Source: Aquilaria yunnanensis
Taxonomy: Eukaryota; Streptophyta; Magnoliopsida; Malvales; Thymelaeaceae
Length of the DNA: 64,000 bases
Assembly (NCBI GenBank): GCA_039654915.1
Contig: CM077593.1
Span: forward strand, 117,111,413-117,175,412
Direction: 5' to 3'
In this document: in pieces, positions 11,601 through 23,269 of the stretch
Layout of the letters: each line of letters begins with the position of its first letter
How positions within the stretch are numbered: position 1 is the stretch's first letter
Position numbers and translations under genes: made by a program
Notes under the pieces: generated by a model
Told to the model about the DNA's origin: nothing
The model's database searches: none
Seen by the model: the letters and a program-made list of their open reading frames with translations, nothing else

Positions 11601-14600
11601 TCCAGACACTCTCGGGAGCTTGACTAACCTCCAAAATCTGTAAGTTAATTAATTACCGCGCACACACACACACACATATTACTTTATGTTACTCATCATG
11701 TATTTATTTACTTATTTATTTATCATTTTACTCTCTACTTTCAGTTGGTTGACTTCAAACAAGTTTACGGGCGAAATTCCAAAAAGCTACCAGAAACTTA
11801 CATCGCTACGACAATTGTAAGTTAATGAAGCATTTCCCTGCTAATTAATTAGTTTTATTTATATTTTATTAGATGTGACTCATAAAAATGAGGATAAGGA
11901 AAAGGTTCACTTCAATAATTAGTACTGTTGATCTATTGACTCGATGAACTATAATTAATATTACAGTGATGTGGCTGGGAATTATTTGAATGGCCCCATA
12001 CCATCTTTTATCGGCAAATGGACCAACCTCACCGCATTGTAAGTGTCATTTCAAATTCTCAGTCAAATTCCTTCTCCGTATATATCAATCGTAGGTCCCA
12101 TATATATCTTAATTTCTTATATTCTTTAGGGCTGCATAATATTATATATAATCTTAATGATTGTCGCTTTCTTAAACGTGGAATAATCATATACTCCCGG
12201 CCGCAAATTAATATGGTCTAATTATTAATGCCTCGAAATTGCAGGACTCTTCTTGGCAATGAATTTGATGAAATCAAACCTGAAATTTTCAATATGTCGA
12301 ACCTCATACAATTGTAAGCGAAATGCCTTTTTTTTTTGTTTGTACATTTTGTTCATTCCCATCATTCTGTCATAAAAAAATAATTTTTCTTTATAATTAA
12401 TACGTTTGAAGCTCAAATTTATTTGTTGAGCAGGCTTGTTAGTGATGTGCAACGTAAGGAGGCTCTTCTTCCAAAGTCCATAAACTTGCCTAATATATCA
12501 TCTCTGTGAGTGGATTTTTTTCAGTAATAAGTAGATTGAATATTCAAGCCTATTTGGACATTTAAATATGTCTTTAGATTCATTTTACCATTCAATTACA
12601 AAAAGGATACCCATTCTTGTTACTCTTAATTTGATTATTGAAGTAAAAGAAAAATCTGTCTAACCTTTTGATTATATACTTCATTAATAGTTTATATTAC
12701 CATAATGAATTTTATCCAAATGATAAACAAAAATTCGGAATATATGTAAAACATATGTAAATACGTTCAAAGTTTTAGAAAATTAAAGACAAAATTTAGC
12801 ACAAATTCTTTTTTACATTTTATAATCTATTGTGATATAATAGTGAATCAAATAATTTCTTTAAAACCCCAGGAGTAACTTGATCACAGTACATCTTCCG
12901 ATCAATTCTTACGTACATACCAAGTAGAAATGGTTTTATTATTTTCAAGTTAATTTTAGCTCATTGCTTCTACATATACATATACATACACATATACATA
13001 TACATACATACATTTACATACACATACATACATACATACATACATACATATGTATGTATGTGTTACGGCTAATCACATATATATGTTATGGCTAATCACT
13101 TTACTACTTCATCAATAGAATGTTAAGGAATTGCAATATCACTGGTAGTGTTGCAACCATCGGGAACTTGAAATCTCTACACTTTCTGTAAGTGGACATG
13201 TTTTTATACAAATTTTGTCTTTCTTTTTCTGTAAGAATTAATATTTAAAGTTTGTTTTGATTAATTTGTCTTTGCAGTGACTTGAGCTTTAACAATTTAA
13301 CTGGTGAAATTCCATTATCTTTGTGGAATCTACCTCTGAAGATGTAAGTGAAAAATTCTCAATACAACTACCACTTGATCTTAGAATGAGTAATACTTCT
13401 TACTGGAAATGGATACTACTTTTCCCTTAAGTTCTATAAATTAATTTAGAGACAACTCAGAGTTAGATTACCATGATTTTAGTGTTTGTTTTAAAAAAAA
13501 AATGATGAATCAATCTTTTAGAAACACCGCCAACTACATATAGACCCCTCCTTATACTTAGAAAAGAGTATTTCTAATTTATTCTTTTTCGATACGTACA
13601 TACATACATTATATATATATATATATATATTGTTGAAAAAGGGTATATAACTTAATAATGGTGCTACCTATTTTTCAGGCACCTTACAGGAAATCAGCTT
13701 AACGGCAAGATTCCTCCTACATTAACAAAACCAGATAATTATACCGTTGAAGGGTATGTCTTACCTGTTTAATGTTTTTTTGTCCTTTAAATAATCCATC
13801 TGCCTCGTAATATTTTTTACTCTTTTTTTTTTTTGTTGTTGTTGCATAAGCATATTAAATGTGTGCCTCTGCATGACTTCTATTCATTAAATAACATGCA
13901 TGAGATTTTTGCACTAATGATCTTTTATATGCAATAATGGTAGCGATAAACATTGAATAAAATGTATAACTATTTAAGAGTGTAACGTATGATATTTTGT
14001 AAGGCAAAAAATTCCAAAAGCGAGAAGTATTATGGAACAGACAAAGTAGAAAAGTAGTTCAAACATTAAATCCGGTGATGGTATTCTTTATAATGAAACT
14101 CATTTTTGTTGCTGTTCGAAAAAATCTTGTGATGATAATCATATATAAAAAAAATCCATCAAACATGAGTACATGGTGAAAAAGAAAAACATTATTATAT
14201 ATAAAAAACACCTCATGCAATTTGAAGAGCAAAGAAATGACGGAGAGGGGCTGCAACTCTAAGTGTATTGCTGGAGCTGAGGTGAAGGGGGAGAGGACTT
14301 CTATTTCCTAAGAAACAAGTTTTTAGAAGCTTAAATAAGAAGAAGAAAACCATTAGATATATAGACATAACTGAGAAAAATAACATTATTAGATTCACTT
14401 ATGATTAAAAATATATATTAATAATCATTTCCCTAAAGATAATGTGGGCTTATTTTTGCTGAAATATACAGCATACCCACATAGCTAATTACCTAGGAAA
14501 CATCTCATTTTGGCCCTTAAACTTTTACAAAATTTTCCAAACAAGCCCCTAAAGAGCTTCTGATCCCAATTGAACCTCAAATTTTTATGTCCAACTACTG

Positions 14601-17600
14601 CTTCAATAGTTCAAATTTAAAATTAGTTGCCTCACATGTGAATCGAGTTAGATTCTTACCACACGCAAGTTACTTTCAAGTAAAACTGCCTAAGGTGCAC
14701 TTTAAGTCACTAAAACTTAAGTTAACTTTTAATTAAAACAATGAAAAGCCACTTAGATACAATTTAAACAGTTCAAGGATTTAGTTATTGGGCAGATTCA
14801 TGAAAGCTTAGGGGCAAAATCGGGATTTTTGGAACTAGTAATATAAATGATCTCATGTAACATATATTACAAGTATACACAATAATTATATTTTATTCAA
14901 AAAATTTTGTTAGCTAATACTTCAAAATTGCAGTTCACAAAATATGCAAAACAATAACACAATCTGTACATACTTACTTAGTTACTCTTATTATGAATAT
15001 ATTGACACTTGGATGGGGATTAGCTTAATTAAAATCATTTAACCATGGGCGTTCCTCTATTGGGAGCCCTTTTTTCAGAACAATTAGTTAAGATAAATTT
15101 TCATTCTTTGTTTACTAAGGGGGAAAAATTCAAAAAAAAAAAAATATGATGGCTCACTCATCATAGATTGTGAAGTTAGGTTTTTTTCATTAGTTTTTGC
15201 ATCATTTTATCCCGTTCCTTTCTTTCTTTCCTTGTTTTTTATCCCTTTCTTCTTATTTACTTATATATGTGTTCATTTATCAGGGATTTTACTTATAATA
15301 ACTTTACGACCCCAGTCAAAGGAACGGTCAACAACTTGACATATTTGTAAGATGCTGTTACACTTATCATTTACGCAATTATGAGGAAGGATAACTCTCT
15401 TATTTCATTTATCATGATCATTCTACCACTTGTTTCCAATCTTCTCGCTTCTTGTTGTTGTTGGATCGACCAGTGAACCGAACAGGTTAGTATCTACCCA
15501 TACAACCTCACTCTCACTCTTCCTTTTTTTTTGGGGGGGAGAGACCGTGGACAATCACTCCTTCATATCTTTGGTTGTCTTACACCCCTGGTTGGTGACT
15601 TTGCAGGACTACAATAGACGAAGTGATTAGAATGCAGTGCTCTAAAAAAAAGTCCAAATGTAATTGAGTTGAATTTATCGTTTATGACATGTAATTAAGA
15701 AGTCCTATATATGAACTAGCATGCAATATATATTTCTTGAATTGATTCTATTTGCACGTTTTGCAGACCATTCTTTGTTCATAAATTGTGGTGGCAAGGA
15801 GGAAAAGACACAAGGAAGACAATTCCAGGCCGACAATTCGAGCTTAAACTTCATGGTGAACAAGGGATGGGCCTATAGCTGTGCCGGGGACTTCCCGGCG
15901 CAAGTGGCCAACTCTAGTGTCTTTGTTCAAACCAAAACATGTGGGCCTTCCGTCACCGACGCACCACTCTACGCGAAAGCCCGGCTTTGCCCGACGTCGT
16001 TAAGATACTACGGCTTTTGCTTGCACAAGGGCAAGTACAACGTCAACCTCCATTTCATCGAAACCAAATTCGTAGACACGGACGATTATACTATCTTAGG
16101 AAAAAGGGTGTTCGACGTGTATATTCAAGGGAAACGAGTTTTGAAGGATTTCAATATCAGAGAGAACGCCAGTCGGTCAAGCAATGTATCGGTGCTACAT
16201 TTTGAAGATACTCATGTGGATAAATCTGGTCTGCTGGAGATTCACTTCTATTGGGCCGGTAAAGGATCGTATACCGCTCCTACGACCAATAACGGTCCTC
16301 TTGTTGCTGCCATTGCTGTTACCCCACGTAAGAGCATTTGCTTTTTTCGAATGTTACTTGTACCACTATATATCATCATACGTACTTGGCTTTAGTAACT
16401 TGATTGGTGTGTCTCAGAATTCCAGGTTGGGTTACGTCGTTGGCAGATTGCGGTGATTGCCATTGCCTCGGCTCTTTTCTTACTGCTCTTGCTGCTTTTC
16501 GTACTGTGGTGGACGGGTTTGATCGGCGATAAGAAGTTGCGAGGTGAGTGTACGTTGCTTCCAAATTGTATTGAAATTTAAATATATATATTTATAGCCT
16601 CAACAATGGAGTATTAACATATACAAGTCACGATTAAACTCAGAGAAAAGCATTGACATTAGAGGCAATCGCTACACTGTTAAACAAGTGGTCCAAGGAA
16701 CCAAAAATTTCAGCCCGATAATGGAAATCGGCGAAGGTAGTTTCGGCACAGTTTACCAGGTAACTTTGCTCGGTTCTGTTAAATCCCGCATGATGACGGT
16801 TTACTTAACGGTTTCCTGTCTCTTGGTTTCACATTTGATACTTCAACATGTTCTGTGTAAATGTGTTGCAGTCTGAACTACCGAATGGTGGCCCTGTCGT
16901 GGCGGTGAAAAAGTTGTCCGCTCAGTCCCATCAAAGGAAGCAACAAGTTGAAAGTGAAGTCTACACATTAAAACAACTCAATCACGAGAACATTCTCGAG
17001 CTTTTTGGTGGCTACTCTGATCCTACGAAAAACCTCCACTTGTTGGTGTATGAGTACATGGAACACAAGTCCATCGCCCACGCCTTGTTTGGTATCTATT
17101 ACGCTTTCTTTCTTTTTTCCCCGCTTTTAGACTTTAACTTGACGAGGCTCGATGAGGAGTTTAAATATCTCAAAAGGGCGCTTGACATGATAATTATGTG
17201 TGTTTAATTATATATATATATATGACAGATCCGAATTCGGAGTTGCAGCTCAATTGGGGTAGCCGCTACAATATCTGTATTGGAATGGCAAAGGGTCTTG
17301 AATATTTGCATAATTCAAGATTCAAGATTGTGCACCGAAACATAAAATCCAGCAACATTCTTCTTGATGAAAGCTTGAAGCCAAAGATATCAGATTTGGG
17401 ACTGGCAAAGCTCTTTGAAGAGGAGAACCCGTATTTTGCCATTGGCTCAACTGGGCAGTAAGTACTGATCGATGTCTTGCCCGCCCACATGTACATGCTC
17501 AGGTACAAATACAAATCTAATCATAGTTCCTCGATTTCTTTGTGGCTGTTACAGTATCTACAGGGCTCCCGAGTATGCCACTCGGAACGCAATCACCGAT

Positions 17601-18043
17601 AAAGCTGATGTTTATAGTTTTGGGGTTGTTCTGCTCGAAATTGTGAGTGGCAAGAGCAATGTGGATTACAAGGATGCCCAGGAGGCTGAATTTCTGTTGG
17701 ATAAGGTAATTAATTAAACAATTCTTTCTATTCTTCAGAGTACTTCAAAAGGAATTACAATAATTTACATATTAAGGACTTGGTTGGCTTGGTCCACAAA
17801 ATGCAGGCATTTGTGCTACAGACGAAGCGAAGGTTGATGGATTTGGTTGACGGGAAGCTACTGAGTGACCCAACTTACGACAGAAAGCAAGCGAACAAAG
17901 TGTTGGAATTGGCAATGATGTGTGTGGATCAGTCGCAAAAGCTCAGGCCCAGCATGTCTCAGGTTGTAGCCGTGCTCGAAGATGAGATTAAAATGGAGCA
18001 GCTGCAGCAGCAATACAAAGACATCCCACCCTCCTCTGTCTAA
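5616..18043 (+). CDS. LRR-malectin receptor-like kinase, gene A (LRR VIII-2-like), HRD motif altered
   Basis: Joined exons: 5616-5805, 5925-6084, 6252-6326, 6983-7054, 10797-10868, 11030-11101, 11200-11271, 11568-11639, 11745-11816, 11967-12038, 12245-12313, 12434-12505, 13119-13187, 13278-13343, 13679-13753, 15284-15346, 15474-15485, 15607-15659, 15767-16327, 16418-16543, 16644-16759, 16872-17091, 17229-17457, 17555-17705, 17807-18043. This gives 1015 aa with no internal stop. Order: signal peptide (1 to about 26); Cys-containing cap; LRRs (about 117-448, mostly one 72-nt phase-2 exon per repeat); malectin domain (about 470-655, starting [10 protein letters not shown]); one membrane helix (about 668-690); kinase. 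Kinase landmarks are the glycine loop GEGSFGTVY (728-736), Lys750, probable helix-C Glu766, DLG (866-868) and APEY (891-894). The catalytic loop reads HRN (846-848), so the catalytic Asp is replaced by Asn. The family is a plasma-membrane receptor class; ligand and activity are unknown. Length fits the family (about 1000 aa). The start is the first ATG after the TATA box and is shared with gene B. Confidence 0.9.
7397..7419. repeat. (CT)n microsatellite
   Basis: About 11 uninterrupted CT units lie in intron 4 of gene A, followed by a C-rich pyrimidine stretch. Confidence 0.9.
8035..8530. repeat. T-rich degenerate tandem tract
   Basis: Degenerate units resembling TTTTTATCTTGCAAATATGT recur about every 30-40 bp in intron 4 of gene A. 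The open frame at 8051-8338 is a Phe/Ile/Leu-rich translation of this low-complexity DNA and is not a gene. Confidence 0.55.
8785..8949. mobile_element. Tourist-like MITE (PIF/Harbinger type)
   Basis: The element is 8788-8946 (159 bp), flanked by TAA at 8785-8787 and 8947-8949. The ends are inverted copies, with GGCCATGTTTGG on the left and GGCGTTATTTGG as the reverse complement of the right. Inward they share AGCGTTAGAGTTTTGAA. The 3-bp TAA duplication and GGC...TTTGG ends fit Tourist elements. It carries no coding capacity. Confidence 0.8.
10200..10700 (+). pseudogene. Unrecognised gene-like relic in intron 4 of gene A
   Basis: This segment is GC-richer than the surrounding intron and contains a short open frame (10335-10553) beginning [14 protein letters not shown] clearly related sequence in intron 4 of gene B (about 36548-37700) has a longer frame beginning [13 protein letters not shown]. 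Shared landmarks include CTTAGCCTTCTCCGC upstream and ATTAGGGACCGCAG downstream. The frames diverge and gene A's is shorter, so this looks like a pre-duplication captured fragment that is decaying. I do not recognise the source gene. Confidence 0.4.
12961..13058. repeat. (CATA)n-type microsatellite
   Basis: A run of CATA/TACA tetranucleotides with interruptions lies in intron 12 of gene A. The matching intron of gene B (about 40150-40245) has a different arrangement of TA, CA and TGTA repeats. Confidence 0.85.
15474..15485 (+). other. 12-nt microexon (exon 17) of gene A
   Basis: A 12-nt exon TGAACCGAACAG sits between acceptor CCAG and donor GTTAGT. It bridges the last LRR exon to the pre-malectin exon in frame, giving F-E-P-N-R. 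Gene B has the same microexon (42645-42656, one base different). Automated gene models would probably skip it. Skipping keeps the frame but deletes four residues. Confidence 0.75.
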
Positions 18044-18900
18044 TGCCTCCACCCTATTGTGTCATTGGTGTGCTTCTTGTTTAAGCACTTGTTTGATTTC
18101 TTTTTGCTTTTTGTTTTTCCATTTTCTCTCTGCCTGCTTCTGATTGATCGTCTGACGTAGGGATTAATAATCATGGAAGGCGAACTTGTTTTATTCTTTC
18201 CTTGTTTGGGCAAAACCATCCAACCAACAACAATGATTGAACTTTTTTTCTCTCCATGGTTGGAAATTTTTCACAGTGAAGATTCTTGAAAACTGATGTC
18301 CTGCATGCATGGTTGAAAATTGTTGAGGATCCTGTTTAGATTAAAAGAGAGGTTCTTTTATTGAGATATATCAATGTCTATTATGAACTCAATACTGTTA
18401 AAATGTATATAAGTGAATTTTCTTATATGATATAAAAAACATTTGACCAATCAGATTAAGGTTGTAGCAATACTTATATATATATGTATAAGCATCTCAC
18501 TAGGGGTATGTTTCTCCTAAATTAAACCACCAAAATAAGAAGTATCAAAGCAGATGGTAGAGTGAGAGAGATATAATGCAGATGTTATCATGGAGAATAA
18601 GTAATATTAGAGCCTATAATGTCTTGGAGTTCCATGTGCTCCAGCTTCCATACAGTAAAGCGGTGGATATCATGTAGGTACAAACTGTCGTACTTTGATG
18701 TGATCGAATGTGTGCTTATATGTTGGAATTTCGTTATTTCAATATAAAAAAATATAGATATTAAAGATTTAATGCTTAATATTTATTTTACTAAAACGTT
18801 TCTTCCAGTCGTTTGCCCAAAGCCTTTATGGCTTTTGTATCGTCCCTTAGTTATATATTGAGAATTAAATTATTAGCCAAAAAGCCATTGCACACCACAA
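18044..18900 (+). other. 3' flank of gene A
   Basis: Non-coding, and similar to the 3' flank of gene B (45348-45980), including TGCCTGCTTCTGATTGAT and the tract around 18600-18850. The 3' UTR should lie in the first few hundred bases. I could not single out one polyadenylation signal. Homology between the copies breaks near 18900, where a Helitron-like insertion begins in copy 1. Confidence 0.55.
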
Positions 18901-18904
18901 TATA

Positions 18905-20688
18905 TACAGGGTTTATGATGCCCGCATGTTACGACGGTTTAATCCATGTTAATATCAAATATGAATATAAACAGTCAAGGACTAAAAGAGTACAAAAAAA
19001 AAAAGATTCTAAGTATAAAAAGATAAATTGTGGCAACTAAAATTTTGTTTTAGAAGAGATAAATAATATGAAAAGGTTAATACTATAAGATAAAGAATGT
19101 AATTTTAGTGAAAAAAAAAAAGTGTGGCCTTTAGGCCAAGAGAGCAAAAACAAAGATTTCAAGAATTGATAGCTTAACAATTAATTTAATAAAGAAAAAA
19201 AATGAAAACATTAACTAAAATGAATCAGCTTGAACCATACAAAAAAATTAGACAACTCACAGTGATTAAAGTTTTGTTTTAAAAGACAATAATAAGAAAA
19301 CCAACAAAAACGATTAAATGAAATCATTATGATTAATTAAAAAAATAAATAAAAAACAAACTATGGTTATCAAGATTTTGCTTTAGAAGATAATAAATAA
19401 ATAAATAAATAAAATACAGACTAGGAGAACAAATGAAGAGGTTTTGTGACCAACACATCATAGTAGATATTTTTGTAATAAAATTTAATAATAAATAAAT
19501 AAAAAGTTATCATCAATAAATTCATAATAATCAATTGAAATTTCTAGTTATTCCAAATTTGAGTTTGGCTCTCTTCATATTATATTTAAATCATTAAAAT
19601 GTTTAGTTATAATTGAGATATAATACTGTGATGTAAAACATTGTATATGTTTTCAAACAATGCATATTTTTTTGTTAATTAAAAAAAAATTCACTAAAAA
19701 TTTTCATGTCTTATTAACTCAAACTTTAATTTTTAATATTGATAAAAAAAACTTATCTAGAAAAATTTACTTTTAATTTTAACAATTATGAGCCAAATTA
19801 CTTTATTAAACTATAGAGTTTGAAGTAAATAATTGATGTTACAGAAACGTAATTCATTAATAATGATAAAAGAATGACTGAAATACAAAACTATGTTTAA
19901 TATATGTAAATCAATTAATAGTCTAACCATTAACTTAATAAAGATAAAAGGAAAATAAAATATGAAAAATGACTAAAGCCAAATCAACTATAATCAAGCT
20001 AGAAGTGGCAAATTATAATGATTAAAGTTTCATTTTATAAAAAATAATAAAGAAAATCAATAAAAAAAAGTTAGGATCAAGACCAAGAAAAAGGAAAAAC
20101 TTTAAGCATTAAAGATGTAACAATTGACTTAATAAAGATAAAGATTGGTTTAACTAAAAAATAAATAAATTATGGTCATCAATATCTTACTTTAAAAGAT
20201 AGTACATAAAAAAACAACAACAAAAAAAAAGCTTGGGGACCAAGAGAGTAAATAAAAGATCTAATTAAAATAGTTATAAAATTTGAGGGCCAAAATGTAA
20301 CAAAAAGATAGTACATAAAAAAACAACAACAAAAAAAAGCTTGAGGACCAAGAGAGTAAATAAAAGACTAATTAAAATGGTTATAAAATTTGGGGACCAA
20401 AATGTAACACGGAGGTAAGTTAGAGCCTAAAATGAAAAAAATTAGAAAGTTAGGGGACTGAAATAAACATGACTCAAACCAGTAAAATTGCAACATAAGC
20501 TCTCATAAAGGCAAGCACCTTATGAAAAGAGGATCAAATTAAGAAAAAAGCAAATCATATCTAGAAAAAGCCAAAAAAATTGAGAGAGAGAAAGGAGACA
20601 CGAAAAAAAAAAATTACATGAACTGTTCATCTATAGTGATTGGTATTGATGAACAGTGAAATCTTCTCCTCTTTTATAATATAGTATA
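18905..20688 (-). mobile_element. Helitron-like non-autonomous element (insertion private to copy 1)
   Basis: On the minus strand the 5' end reads TATTATACTATATTATAAAA, ending at about 20688, close to the typical plant Helitron start. The opposite end near 18908-18935 has the degraded palindrome-like motif CCCGCATGTTACGACGG seen in several related repeats here. The interior is AT-rich, non-coding and shared with repeats at 47.7-48.5, 52.7-54.1 and 59.2-60.5 kb. The copy 2 flank (about 45975-45985) lacks it. The terminal CTRRT is not clear, so the class is tentative. Confidence 0.5.
20194..20412. repeat. Two-copy tandem repeat of about 109 bp
   Basis: Two near-identical units start at about 20194 and 20303. 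Each contains AAAAGATAGTACATAAAAAA and a later block reading GACCAAGAGAGTAAATAAAA. They lie inside the Helitron-like repeat and are not coding. Confidence 0.8.
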
Positions 20689-21032
20689 ATACGAGATATG
20701 TGGAGACTCACATATTGCGTTAATATATTCTATAGCAACATTAGTTATAATATAATTAATGTAAGTCATTGATGGGACAATGTAAAAAAATATCTAAGTA
20801 GAAATATTGTAAACATAGTGAATGGTCAACAAAATATCTGTTCATATATTTCTAAATGACCATTAAAGATAATAAACAAAAAATGATCAAAGCAATTCCA
20901 TTAACTAATTCAGAGGAAACCCCTTAAAGAAAGAAAAGGCTTCTAATATTTATAATATAGGATAACATTACATTATATACATAAGTTTTCCCGGATTTTT
21001 ATTTGCTAATAAATTACTGATAAAATGAAACA
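20689..21032. repeat. Dispersed AT-rich repeat (about 350 bp), Helitron-terminus-like
   Basis: This segment is repeated at 45985-46335 and 46345-46735. Shared landmarks are AACATTAGTTATAATATAAT and the downstream block ATAGGATAACATTACAT. It begins with a motif CGAG...CACATATTGCG that resembles the hairpin end of the neighbouring Helitron-like repeats. It predates the duplication, because both copies carry it in the same relative place. Confidence 0.6.
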
Positions 21033-21339
21033 TTTTAAGAAAGGAATATTACCATGACCCCCCTAAGGTTAGGTTAAATCAACACTTGTGTCCCCCATTT
21101 TTCAAATACTTATAGTTACAAACCTGAAAATCTAACTCCATTAGCCACCGATACCAACAAAAAAGGAAAATACCTCACTTTCCCCTCTTAACCTTCCATC
21201 ACAGATACTTTACCCCTCAACTTAAGAAAAGCAAAACTTATAAACAAAAAATGAAATCTAATAAATCAAAAGAACAATAACTCAAACTCAACTCGAGCAA
21301 ACCATGAACCCTAGGTTTTATCAATACCCATAAATCCAA

Positions 21340-21660
21340 AAATTAGGTTGTGTTTCTTCTCTATTCAATCCTTCATCACCGTCTGCTTTTCTCTCCGATC
21401 TACTCATCATTCATCGTCTCTCTTTCCGCCTCTCTCTCACCTAGATCTCGTCGGCCTTTCTCTCACGCCGAACTCCAACCTTCGAGCGAACAGGGACCGA
21501 CCTCCAATGCCGCCTCAATCTCACCATCGTTCCATTACTCGACCAAAGCACAAAAGGGTAGCCACGCTCTCCCCGATGGCCATGCTTTCTTGAACGACAA
21601 CACTTGCTTCCATTCAAGCCTTCTATCCCAGCCGTCCTCCGCCGGCCTGGTCTAGTTGCG
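21340..21660. other. GC-richer captured-looking segment in the MULE
   Basis: Pyrimidine-rich leader-like DNA is followed by overlapping open frames at 21348-21593 and 21350-21655. The composition differs from the AT-rich surroundings. It could be a second captured host fragment (5' leader and first exon). I do not recognise a protein family. Confidence 0.35.
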
Positions 21661-21726
21661 AATCCCTTGAATCGTACAAGGTCCTAGATGTGTTCGAATC
21701 GTTCAAGGTCCCATATGAGTTCTTAC

Positions 21727-21900
21727 TTGTCGTTGAAGATTAGTGTATCGAAGCTTTGCTTCAATTTCTTCCACAGCTAATGGAATCTTACACTTGGCAA
21801 TAAGCCTCTTCCTTATCTTGCTCGAAACTTGGGAGTACGATGGCATTTTGTTCACCGAGAACTCTGAGGCCACTGCTCTTCCCGTCTTCGGTGACTCCAT
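21727..21900 (-). pseudogene. Captured exon resembling the N-terminus of a plant T-complex protein 11 (TCP11) family protein
   Basis: On the minus strand an ATG at 21900 opens 58 codons (MESPKTGRAVASEFS...) that end in the motif VEEIEAKLR followed by LQRQ, directly at a GTAAG splice donor (21722-21726). From memory of the family, TCP11-domain proteins of plants start with a short variable region followed by a VEEIEAKLRxADLRRQ-type motif, so I read this as a captured first exon. The retained donor argues for capture at DNA level. No following exon is visible inside the element, so it cannot encode the full protein. Assignment is by recall only. Confidence 0.5.
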
Positions 21901-22075
21901 AATCGCAAATAAGACAAATCAGCCCAAGAAATGATTGCATATAATTATGCTTCCAAGGCAGTAGTTGCAATGACGTTGAGCTTTCAAATTGGAATTGTTT
22001 TGTTTCTTCATTGTTTCTACTTTTCTATCAATTTTGAGAGCTTTCTGGTAAAAAAAAAAAAAAAGAGTTTCTTGC

Positions 22076-23269
22076 TGAAAGATTTATTTTGCTCATCAAA
22101 GCCAAGTTAAACTTTGTTAATTGATTTAATAAAGTTGTGTGATTCTTCTTCAATTTATATTATTGGTTTATCTCGTACTATAATAAATCCATGGAACTAT
22201 ATTATATATGAATTGATGGATGATAGAGATCATACCACATGAGACTTGATTTATTTTTATAGTTCCTAAAGAGTGTTCACAATCCATGAGCATATACATG
22301 GGTTAGTTGCTCATAAAAGATTACACATATGACATTACTATATGAGATAGAGTAATTTACCCGAATCACTGGAATAATGATTCCTAACATGTATGTGAAT
22401 ATTTATGGAGATAAATATTTGAACAGGACCAAACCAATAACTCTTAGGCCTTCAACTGTTGAGAAAAAGTAAATATTATTTATTCCGTAGACTTGAAAAT
22501 AATATGAATTTAAATGTATACATTATGTGATTTTGATATGTCAACCAATGATGCCAAATATAGGATATACTTGGACACATTGGATTACATAAATGTTAAC
22601 ATCTTAAGTTCATGATTATTTAAAATGGAATTCATCACTATTAAAGTAAAGAGTGAATATTGTGGAGTATGTTCCTTGGTTTTTTGGATTAAGAAATCCC
22701 CGTGGTCAATTTAGAAAAATATCATTTTCAGAAATATTATGTTTTATATAAAATTATATATGGATAGTATATATATATATATATATATATCTTTTGTAAA
22801 TATTTTTATAAATTATTTAAAATCTAGATAAACTTAAAGAGACGTGTACATACTTAATTCCGTATTGATAGTGTCATGATTTGAATGTGGTTTGTCTGTC
22901 CACATTATGTGCAACAATATTGGATGATGAACGGAATAGAATAAAATAGGTACTTGTGAATTATCTCTAACTTCCTACGAGATTTTGCAAGCCCTGCAAA
23001 ATGTTGTGTTGTATTGACTTGTAAACAAAAAATTAGTGGGGGACTAATTTGACAGGATCAGGAGATCCCAAGGGGTCCCACGTCATGTTCTGATCTCTAC
23101 CTGAGTTTGCCTATAAAAAAGTTATTATGCATTGATAACTATATACAGCATAAGTAACATACGTCAATTATAGTGCAACCGGGAGAAATGAAATTCGAAC
23201 GTATGAAACTCGAAGAACTTTGCACTTGTGAAATTTTGAAAACAGGGTACCCGTGTAATTATTTCTGCA
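22076..23269 (+). repeat. 5' LTR of the Copia element
   Basis: 1194 bp, TG...CA, closely similar to 26355-27518. It contains a TATATA microsatellite (about 22770-22790) that is absent from the 3' LTR. Numerous substitutions and small indels between the two LTRs indicate that the insertion is not recent. Confidence 0.85.

Noticed and set aside
15939..16205. Plus-strand frame overlapping the malectin exon of gene A (and 43149-43433 in gene B)
   Set aside because: Shadow frame of the malectin-coding exon, which has the recognisable domain in another frame.
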